NCBI GenBank assembly: GCA_030789695.1
Contig: CM061141.1
Location: 202,295,600-202,359,599, forward strand
Direction of reading: 5' to 3'
Length of the DNA stretch: 64,000 nucleotides
Source of the DNA: Scilla litardierei
Lineage: Eukaryota; Streptophyta; Magnoliopsida; Asparagales; Asparagaceae
This document shows positions 55,622 through 64,000 of the stretch, in pieces. The translations under genes and the position numbers were made by a program. Numbering within the stretch: position 1 is the stretch's first letter; every line of letters begins with the position of its first letter. The notes beneath the pieces were generated by a model. It did no database searches. It was not told the origin of the DNA and worked only from the letters and a program-made list of their open reading frames with translations.

Positions 55622-58053
55622 CACTAGATACTTCCTCGCCAAAGCTTCCGTAGACTGGCCCACTCGGAGAGGAATGAAATAAGCAGACTTAGTCAACCGA
55701 TCAACGATCACCCAGACTGCGTCGTTCTGCCTCGGGGTCCGAGGTAAACCAGTCACGAAGTCTATCGTAATATGTTGCCACTTCCACTCCGGAATAGGAA
55801 GCGGTTGTAGCAATCCAGCAGTACGATGGTGTTCGGCCTTCACCTGTTGGCATATCAAACACTTGGCAATGCTCCGTGCCACACTCCTCTTCATGCCAAT
55901 CCACCAGTAATTCAGTCGAAGGTCCTTATACATCTTGGTACCACCAGGATATATAGAATAAGGTGAGCTATGAGCCTCACTCAAAAGCTCCTCCCGAACA
56001 TCACCTGCAGGTACGCAGAGTCTGCTGCCATACCGCAGCGAACCATCCTCATGAATCACGAACTCAGCTCGCAGTCCTGCTTCAACCTGCCTCCGGATCC
56101 TCTGCAACTTCGGATCTCCAGCCTGTGCGGCCTTGATCCGATCCACGATCGTGGACTGAATCTGCAAATTCATGAATGAAAGAACAACACCAGGTAGGAC
56201 AACATCCAAATCCATCTCCTTCAGTTCCTGCTGAATCCTCCAATCAGCAGTATGCATCATAGCAGTAGGAAGTCTACTCAAAGCATCCGACACAACGTTC
56301 ACCTTCCCCGGATGATACTGCAAATCAATCTCGTAGTCGGCCATGAGCTCCAACCATCGCCTCTGATGCATGTTGAGCTCCTTCTGCGTGAATATGTACT
56401 TCAAACTTTTGTGATCGGTGAAAATCTTCACGCCCTCACTCAGTAAGAAGTGCCTCCAAATCTTCAATGCAAAGATTACCGCTGCCAACTCAAGATCATG
56501 CGTCGGGTAATTCTTCTCATGAGTCCTCAACTGACGAGAAGCATACGCGACCACGTGGCCATGCTGATGCAGAACGCATCCTAGGCCCTTCCCTGATGCA
56601 TCACAATATACTTCAAAACCTCCACTTTGATCCGGTACTGCCAAAACTGGTGCTGTGGTCAACCTCGCCTTCAAGATACTGAAAGCCTCCTCACAAGCAT
56701 CAGACCACTGAAACTCCACATCCTTCCTCGTCAGCTTCGTCATCGGCTCAGCAATCTTCGAGAAATCCTTGATGAACCGCCGATAATAGCCTGCTAAACC
56801 GAGGAAACTCCTGATGTCGGACGCTGACTGCGGAGTCGGCCAATCCCGAACTGCTCTGACCTTCTCCGGATCCACAGATATGCCATCACTAGACACCACG
56901 TGTCCCAGAAATGCGACTCTGTCCAGCCAGAACTCGCACTTGCCATACTTGGCATATAACTTGTGTCGCTTAGCGTCTCCAGCACTGTCCTCAGATGAAT
57001 GCTGTGCTCCTCCTCCGACTTCGAGTAAATAAGAATGTCGTCAATGAAGATTAACGACAAACTTATCCAGGAAGTCGTAGAAAATCAAGTTCATGAGGTT
57101 CATGAACACAGCTGGAGCATTGGTCACGCCGAAAGGCATCACCACAAACTCATAGTGCCCGTACTTCGTCCGAAAATCGGTGTTCGAAATGTCATCCTTC
57201 TTCACCTTCAGCTGATGATATCCGCTCCTCAAATCCAACTTCGAGAAAAATCTCGAACCTCCCAGCTGATCAAAAATGTCATCGATGCGCGGCAGTGGAT
57301 ACTTGTTCTTCACGGTGACGGCATTCAATCCCTGATAGTCCACGCACATCCTGCGGGACCCATCCTTCTTCTTCACAAGCAACACAGGTGCAACCCACGG
57401 TGACACAGTAGGGTGGATGAAACCCTTCTGCAACAGCTCATCCAACTGCTTCCGCAGCTCCTCAAGCTCTGCGGGAGCCATCCGATACGGTGCCTTCGAT
57501 ATCAGCTGCGAACCCGACATCAGATCGATACCGAACTCCAAAGCCCTGTCGGGTGGCAAACCTAAGATATCCTCCGGGAAGACGTCGTCAAAGTCTCTAA
57601 CAACCGCTGGTCGGTCGATCTCCATCTCCATCTGCAACGCTGCAATAATTGGCACCTCCGGCTTGGCCCGAAATCTGATGGGTCCAAGCGACTCATCTCT
57701 GCTGCGGAACTCGAACTCCGGATGGCTTGCAATCCAGAAAACCACTCTCTTGCTATGACAATCGATCGAAGCGTTGAAATCTCCCAGCCAATCGATGCCA
57801 AGGACGACATCGAAATGCGGTAGATCGTGGACGATGAAATCTGCATATAACTCATGTCCACTAACCACTAGAGGAATCGACCGACATTCCAGGTTCACAG
57901 TCACCACTCCGTTCCCTGTGGTGATGTCCCAACACTTAGGAAGTGTGTGGGTGGGAATGGAGTGCTTTGTTATAAACCTCCGGTATATGATGCACATGGA
58001 TGCACCGGAGTCAAACAAAGCCAAAGCAGGGTGAGAGGACACAAGAATGGTGC
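55622..58053 (-). pseudogene. family A protease, reverse transcriptase, RNase H and integrase N-terminal half
   Basis: Protease motif ALFDSGAS (about 58020). RT with [24 protein letters not shown] and the active site FIDDILIYS (about 57030). RNase H with [14 protein letters not shown] and [13 protein letters not shown]. Integrase zinc region with [12 protein letters not shown] (usual second His is Tyr) and CLICQQVK, then the first catalytic Asp in [10 protein letters not shown]. The frame is 58042-57041, shifts near 57050, and shifts back near 56968, so the RT active site is read in a different frame from both flanks. Otherwise 56899-55622 is open. Confidence 0.9.
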
Positions 58054-58171
58054 CTAAGAAGCAAAAGGTCTAAGGTCAAACACTACTCTATCAACCAAAC
58101 AAACAAACAATGCTAACAGACTAGCAATACAATTATAGTTATGAAATGAAACGATTAGGTCAAGATGTTAC
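58054..58171 (-). other. 118-bp intron-like segment between gag and protease
   Basis: On the minus strand: ATTGCAG/GTAACATC ... TTTTGCTTCTTAG/GCACC. Exact removal joins DGVIA to [19 protein letters not shown], a continuous gag-pol reading frame. GT and AG borders, a T-rich 3' end and in-frame stops inside support a spliceable intron. Confidence 0.7.
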
Positions 58172-59309
58172 CTGCAATCACCCCATCCAGCTCCTCAGTC
58201 TCAACAGCAGTCATCGTATAGGCCGGCCTTGGGGGCTGCACTACTCGCTGGTACATCTGTCGCTGTGGCACCAAGGGTGGTCCACGAACAGCATGTCCTC
58301 TCTGAACTGGGGTAGGCACCCTCATCTGCAACGGGGCTGGTGCTCCAACAACAGCACCGTGGGCTCTCAGACAATCCTTCGCAGCATGCGAAGCATCTCC
58401 ATAAAGTAGGCATAGTCCCAACTTCCTCTGACAGTTGGTCTGAACATGTCCGGGCTTGCCGCAGAAATGAAACGGACCCTTGCTCTGCTGCTACACTGGT
58501 GCTCCAGGTCTCTTGAATGGCACCGTCTGGACTGGCCTCATCGCCGGCCTGGCAGGTGGCCGGTACTGCTCCACGGGGCATTTTCCTCTGTCCTCTGGAG
58601 TGTCAGGCAGGTGCAAAATCGTCTCATGATTCTTCGCAGCATCTAACACCTCCCTCATAGTCAAGAAACTAGCAGAGGACATGGAAGCCTGGACCTTTGG
58701 ACAAAGTCCCTTTTGGAACCGCTCAGCTCGGTTCTCCCCCTTCTTCACCATGTGCGGGGCAAAACGGCTCAGCATCTCGAATTCAGCCTCATACTCATCG
58801 ATCGTCATGTCCCTCTGCTTCAGGTCCACGAATCTGCCCATCAGCTCTCTCCTAGCTACCTTGGTGAAGTACTTCTCCTTGAACATGTGGCAAAAGGTCT
58901 TCCACTCCACCGGCTTCTGCAGACGCCTCTCCTCAATACGCCACCAATTCCGGGCAATCTCAGTCAGCTGCATCTTCGCGATCTCCACCCGAGTCTCATC
59001 TGGAATCTTGGCAGCTACCAACTTCCCCTCAGTGCTCTGGATCCACTCATCGGCACCCAGGGGTCCTCCCTTCCTAGAGAAAGTCTTCGGCTGAAGCTCG
59101 TTGAACTGCTTCACTCCTGGAGCAGCTCGCGGAGGTGGAGGAGGTGCCACAGGTGGGGCCTGGGCAGCATGGTTGGACTGCTGCACCAGCTGATGCTGCA
59201 CCTCAAGCATCTCGCGCATCATGCCAAGGAACTGACGGAACTCTGCACCCTGGTCCTCCGGACCGTCATCACTCGAATTCGAGGATCGAGTAATGCGTCG
59301 CCCAGCCAT
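58172..59309 (-). pseudogene. family A gag (capsid and zinc knuckles)
   Basis: ATG at 59309 (MAGRRITRSSNSSDDGPEDQ). The retrotransposon gag domain is seen in ARNWWRIEERRLQKPVEWKT, RELMGRFVDLKQRDMTIDEY and ERFQKGLCPKVQASM. A TAG at 58491-58493 precedes the nucleic-acid-binding region. Two zinc knuckles follow in frame, both damaged: FHFCGKPGHVQTNC has lost its first Cys, and CLLYGDASHAAKDC has Tyr in place of the second Cys. Gag forms the particle. The upstream in-frame extension to 59432 is leader. Confidence 0.88.
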
Positions 59310-59415
59310 CCTGTGTTCAGAAACGATAACACAGATCAGACTCGTACAATGTTTGAATATCAAATGAATGTCCTTACTCTTACTGTTCTGTACTTGCAGA
59401 AGATTGGGACGTGGA

Positions 59416-59440
59416 CCAGCATGGGCCACCACTAAAACCT
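59416..59440 (-). other. presumed primer binding site region, family A
   Basis: Right after the 5' LTR the minus strand reads GGTTTTAGTGGTGGCCCATG. The same segment follows the 5' LTR in the 3774 element and family B. Its complement ends GGGCCACCA, as expected for the 3' end of a tRNA, but it is not the common TGGTATCAGAGC (initiator Met) site. Confidence 0.5.
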
Positions 59441-62237
59441 GTCACGCCCCGCTTCCCAAAACAGCGGAGGCGAAGCGTGACTAGGGCTGCTTAGGCCAGA
59501 GCTACGGAGCCCTGACCCAATAAACGTCTGTGTGGTACCAAGACGAAGGTACAGATCCCTGCATGTTAGTACAGAACAATAAAAGTACAAGAAGGAAAGA
59601 ACATCACATTTTATTCCAACATAACAAGAGTACCAAGTCTCAACGCCCGAAGGGCTACAACAGCAGAAAAGTAAATCTAATGGTGCAAGCACCCAACCTA
59701 GACAAGGAAACAAAAAGGTGCTACACACCCAACTAAAATAAATAAACAACTCTGGAATCTACAACGAGGAGTCTCTAGCTCTGTTCCTCCTCAGGATCGT
59801 ACTCAGGGTCGACGCTCTCTGGCTACACGTCAGCTGGCAGGTCAGTCTCCTCAACGTACTCTGGCTCAATTCCTGACGTACAGCACCAAAAGAATGAACT
59901 GTACGTCAGGTAAGGTCTACAAGAAAAGGTTAGACCAAACTACAAGTGCACCAATTACTTAACAACGTTTTACTGGTTGATTAACATGCTGATGTTTTAG
60001 CAACAGAAGTACACAGAACAGGAAAGTAAACACGACAAGTAGTGTTTGTAGCGAGTGCTACCAACCACGGAACTAGCCTACAGGTGTCAAGACAAGACGG
60101 AGCACGGAAAGCCAGACACGACAAGACAAGACACGAAAAGGGTTCACGCATGTTCGGTTCGAGGGGGATCAGACCCTCTTACCACTTGCACGCTCAACCC
60201 TACCCCAAAAACCCCAAGAATCATGACAAGACAAGGGATCACTTGCTCTAGCTTGACAAGTGCCCTATTTCTCTCTGAGCTGTGTATCAATACATGAGAT
60301 CACCTGCTCTAGCTTGACAGGTGCCCAATTGCCCATCGGGCTGTGAACTAGTACAAGGGATCACCCGCTCTGGCTTGGCGAGTGCCCTATTGCCCAGCGG
60401 GCTGTGCAGACGGAACGGGACAAGACACGACAAAACAGGAGGGGTTATACTAGGGTGTCCACAACTCACACACATGCATGTCAATCCTATGATGTCCAAA
60501 ATTGTTGTTGTTGGACTCAGATTTCGTTGTCAAATCTGATCCATCAGGGCGTCCCGGACGCTATCATTTCACGTCCGGTTCTCACTGTTCAAAATGTCTA
60601 ATCTAGCAAGACTAAGGCCTAAACATGGCCAAGAACGCAAGTGGTACACTTGCCTGTGGTGGCGAGTGCATCGTCTCCCTGGTACGTCTCGTCCAAACAT
60701 CTCGTCGGTGGAAGAGCGTCTGAAAATCGTGACACGGCGACGGTGTCAGTTCACGATTCAGAAATCCTATTAAGATTGTGTCTAGGTTATCGGGACTAAC
60801 CTAATCGTCAAAAATCACATTTTTATGTATTTAGCCTAGTCGACGATCTACCCTATGTGCACATGCGAGAAGTCCATTCGTCGATTTATCTACGGTTGCA
60901 CAACGTTTTAAAGAGGAGCGGAAAGTAAATTTAATTTGATTAGGTTGCAGATTTTAATTAGGGTTTGATTATTTATTGTGTGGGTTACTACGAATTTAGG
61001 GGACCAACCTGAAAACGACGATTGCACGAAGATCCGGCGTTAGATCTGGAAAAGTGGAAGCTTTGCGTCGTCCGGAAATTCCTAGGCCGCGGGTAGAGCA
61101 GCGAGGAATGTAGATTGTTGGTGATGACGTCGGCCTCCGAAGGTGATGACGAAGATCTCAGCGTCTCCCGGGGTTGACGTCATTAGAACTGAGGTCGGGG
61201 CGCCACGCAAAGAGGCGGCGGTCGGAGCTTGGCCGCGGGTTCAGGTCTGGGGATATGAGGTGGTGGTCGGTTGTGGGGAATTTAGGAAAGAGAAAGAGAA
61301 ACAGGAGAAAAGAGGGAGAAGAATGGAAGATGAAGAGAGACCTTGAAGAAGGTGGGGGCAAAGGGGGGGGGAGAGGCAAGGAAGGAGAAGGAGATGAGTT
61401 GGGGAAGGAGATGGCTCAAAACAATGAGGAGAAAAGAAACTCAGCCGCGCGTTTAAATAAGAAAACGAAACGGTGGCTAGGTCAAAACTAGGGTTTCGGG
61501 GGTCAGTTAGTCGGTCTGAGAAGGGTGGTTGACCGACTAGTTTAAGAACTAGTCGGTCGATCGTCTAACTGTGACCGACTAGAAGGCAAATAGAGAACAG
61601 TGTCGGTACAAGGTTGATAGATTTAGTCGGTCTGTGAAGGCTCGTTGACCGACTAGTTTGCAACCTAGTCGGTCGGCCAGTGTTCATTGACCGACTAAAG
61701 GATAGAAGTGGTCGACAGGAAGTTTTGAAAATTAGTCTGTCTGAGAAGAAAACTTAACCGACTAGATCGTCAACTAGTCGGTCGGTATTCGTTCTTAAAC
61801 TGACTAAAGATAAACAGTAACTCGACTGCATGAAAGGATCTCTGACTTAGTCGGTCTGCGAAGAAGTGTTGACCGACTAGTTCGACAACTAGTCGGTCGG
61901 TGGATGAACTTAGACCGACTAAGCGTAAACAGTAACTCAAGGGAAAAACCTGACAGAAACTAGTCGGTCCATGAACAGTTTCTGACCGACTAGATTGACA
62001 TTTAGTCGGTCGGTCCTTGTTCTTGAACCGACTAAAGTGCACACCAAGTCTCAAAATGAAGCGTGAAGCTTCGGGATGGGTTCTAGGGACTCCTAAGATG
62101 GGTCTGGCTCCAAGACAAGAGCGTCATGAAGCACACTCAGCTCCAGATTGGGGAAAGATACGGAAAAGAAAAGAAAGAAGGCGAACAATCACATATATAT
62201 ATAAATAAATATCAGCATACAAAAACCAGCCGTTACA
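59440..62237 (-). repeat. 5' LTR of family A (2798 bp)
   Basis: Complete TG...CA on the minus strand (TGTAACGGCTGG ... GGCGTGACA). TATA at about 61450-61460 (minus). Three 60-65 bp repeats at 60235-60415. Frames within it mirror those of the other LTR and have no domains. Confidence 0.93.
61505..62035 (-). repeat. TAGTCGGTC / GACCGACTA inverted-repeat array in U3 (family A, 5' LTR)
   Basis: Copy of the array at 53880-54415 with a few substitutions. Confidence 0.9.
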
Positions 62238-62241
62238 TATT

Positions 62242-64000
62242 TCCTCCCATAAGTATGGCAAACTTGGGCCAAGGGGGAGGAAATGTATCTTTATACGATA
62301 CGTAGAAAACTCCAAAGGTTATGTTTTCATTGGTCAGGAAGACAATGGAGGACTAATTGAGTTTGAGTCGAGAGATGTTACTTTCTTGGAAAATGAGTTT
62401 CCAAGACAAGGCGAGATAAGTCAGGACTTATCTCTATTTGAGATTTATGATCAAGAAGGATTACCTCATTCGAGTGGGAGACTTCTTGGTGAAGACGAAA
62501 ACACGTTTCAACCTTCCCCAATGGATGATACGAATGATGCGAATCCTATTCCATATGGGAATAATGATCCAAGTGGGTGCAATTCTAATCACATTCCAAG
62601 TGGGAGTGATATTAGAATTGATCCAAATTCGAGTCAACAAGGACTTGAAGAATCTCAAATGCGACGTAGTAGTCGTACAAGGTTAGCTCCACTAAGATTT
62701 GATGATGAATTCCCACAAACCTTTATGACTTTACCACAAGAAGATGACGAGCCTGCTACTTTCAAACAGGCCGTATCTTGCCCTGCAAAAGACAAATGGA
62801 TGGAAGCGATGAGGGAGGAATTAGAATCCATGAAAATTAACCGAGTCTGGTACTTGGTTGACTTACCCAGAGGACGTAGAGCTATTGGGAACAAATGGGT
62901 TATTAAGATCAAGCATAAGGCTGATGGCTCTATAGACAGATATAAAGCTCGCCTTGTCGCGAAAGGTTTTACGCAACAGTAAGGGATAGACTACGAAGAG
63001 ACCTACTCACCTGTTGTTCGTTTTACCTCGATTCGCTTGATTCTGGCTTTGGTAGCTTGCTTAGACCTCGAGTTACATCAAATGGATGTAAAGACTACCT
63101 TTCTCAATGGAGAATTAGACGAGGAGATCTATATGTAACAACCAACAGGGTTTGTAAAAGAAGGAAACGAACATAAGGTTTGTAAACTTCGTAAGTCCAG
63201 ATATGGTCTTAAATAATCCTCGAGGCAATGGTATATACGATTTCAAGAAGTTGTCTTATCAAATGGTTTTACCATGCTTGATGAAGATAATTGTGTATAT
63301 ATCAAGAGGATCAAAAGCAAGTATATTATTATGTCTCTATATGTAGATGACATTTTAATAGCCGGAAATGACAAGGGATTTGTGATGGATATCAAAGCTT
63401 GGCTTTCATCAGTATTTGAGATGAAAGATATGGAAGAAGCCACATATATCCTTGGAGTTAAGATTTCAAGGAATCGTTCAAAGAAACTTCTTTCTCTCTC
63501 ACAAGAGACTTATATAAAGAAGGTTCTAGAACGTTTTAATATGCAGGACTGTAAGTCCATTGATACTCCTATAAGCAAATGCGATAATTTATGTCTGAAG
63601 ATGTGTCCTAAGAACCAAAAGGAAAAGGAAATTATGGAAAAAGTTCCATATTTCAGTGCAGTTGGTAGTCTTATGTACGCTATGATGTGTACAAGACCGG
63701 ACATCTGTTTTGCCGTTGGAATGGTAAGTCGTTACCAATCCAATCCAGGGCAAACACACTGAAAAGCGGTTAAGAGGATAATGTGGTATCTTAAAGGGAC
63801 TGCGGACTATGCTTTATGCTATCAAGAAAATACCTTGAGGCTCGAAGGCTACACTGATGCTGATTGGGCGGGTGATCTTGATGAGCGACGATCGACCTCA
63901 GGACATGTTTTTCTACTCGGATCTGGTGCAATATCCTGGAGTAGCAAAAAGCAATCCTGCATCGTACTTTCAACTATGGAAGCCAAATTTGTAGCATTTA
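62242..64000 (+). pseudogene. Ty1/copia pol fragment: integrase end, reverse transcriptase, RNase H
   Basis: One frame runs without shifts to the window edge. Integrase C-terminus (RGRKCIFIRYVENSKGYVFI; RDVTFLENEFPRQGEI), a Ser/Asn/Pro-rich linker, RT ([53 protein letters not shown]; active site LYVDDILIAG at about 63338-63367), and RNase H (TDADWAGDLDERRSTSG; ISWSSKKQS; STMEAKF). Four in-frame stops: about 62980, 63136, 63214 and 63760. The last is TGA where Trp is usual, and the one in YGLK-stop-SSRQW is TAA where Gln is usual. The 5' end is cut at the family A LTR border; the 3' end runs off the window. Confidence 0.93.

Larger units (their letters stand above)
52197..62237 (-). mobile_element. 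degenerate Ty3 chromovirus-like element (Tekay/Del type), family A
   Basis: Minus-strand element: 5' LTR 62237-59440, internal 59439-54612 with gag and pol, 3' LTR 54611-52197. The 3' LTR lacks 384 bp at its 3' end, where copia LTR sequence abuts. Order gag, zinc knuckle, protease, RT, RNase H, integrase with a C-terminal extension fits a Ty3 chromovirus. Several stops and frameshifts make it non-functional. Confidence 0.9.

Noticed and set aside
54892..59435. Plus-strand open frames opposite gag-pol (for example 58713-59435, 57035-57403)
   Set aside because: They are shadows of the minus-strand gag-pol, without domains of their own.
52197..62237. Endogenous pararetrovirus
   Set aside because: The element has LTRs, an integrase and a polypurine tract at the LTR border, and no movement protein, so it is a Ty3 retrotransposon.

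Overview
The window is nuclear DNA of a flowering plant, probably a eudicot. The evidence is nested LTR retrotransposons, plant-type FAR1/MULE transposase genes, captured fragments of plant-type F-box/FBD and BRCT genes, and gt-ag introns. I see no intact single-copy host gene, tRNA, rRNA or CRISPR. Essentially everything is transposable element or TE-derived. The species cannot be named from this sequence.

Layout. Bases 1-2381 and 14352-43504 belong to an unusual cluster of Mutator-like (MULE) DNA. It is recognised by dozens of copies, in both orientations, of a short motif near TTGCTCAACGCGCACAACGG. On the left (1-2381, 14352-24760) a set of modules recurs head to tail: a promoter-like block ending in a CCAAT/TATA signature, a cargo, a terminal block, then motif-rich DNA. 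The cargo includes an F-box/FBD fragment with its intron, a BRCT fragment, and three copies of an unknown 'VHGYR' gene, one of them next to a near-perfect 110-bp-arm hairpin. In the middle lie two tandem minus-strand genes (about 24825-27040 and 28155-29881). They join a FAR1 zinc finger to an OTU cysteine-protease domain but lack the transposase core. Next to them is a plus-strand gene (31015-33933) with FAR1, MULE transposase, SWIM and OTU domains, broken by a single stop codon. Two further intact-looking unknown genes follow: 33967-34747 (minus, two exons) and 39540-40196 (plus). A 187-bp tandem array (36562-39080) separates them. Two arrays of eight 34-bp repeats in opposite orientation (21345-21597 and 30310-30580) bracket the FAR1-OTU pair.

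LTR retrotransposons have landed in this DNA. A lone LTR (2382-14351) was split by a 9.67-kb non-autonomous element (3774-13441) with about 3.46-kb LTRs and a CCCAG target duplication. From 43505 to the right edge is a mosaic. It holds a minus-strand non-autonomous Ty3 element (family B, 43505-50263, one LTR truncated), the 3' end and LTR of a Ty1/copia element (50264-52196), a degenerate minus-strand Ty3 chromovirus-like element with gag-pol (family A, 52197-62237), and a plus-strand copia pol fragment with four stop codons that runs off the window.

How it fits together. The FAR1-MULE-OTU gene is the likely source of transposase for the motif-bearing family. The FAR1-OTU genes could be DNA-binding derivatives without catalysis, and the two extra genes are candidates for accessory functions. 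The left-hand modules look like non-autonomous, gene-fragment-carrying relatives. These roles are inferences from domain content and position.
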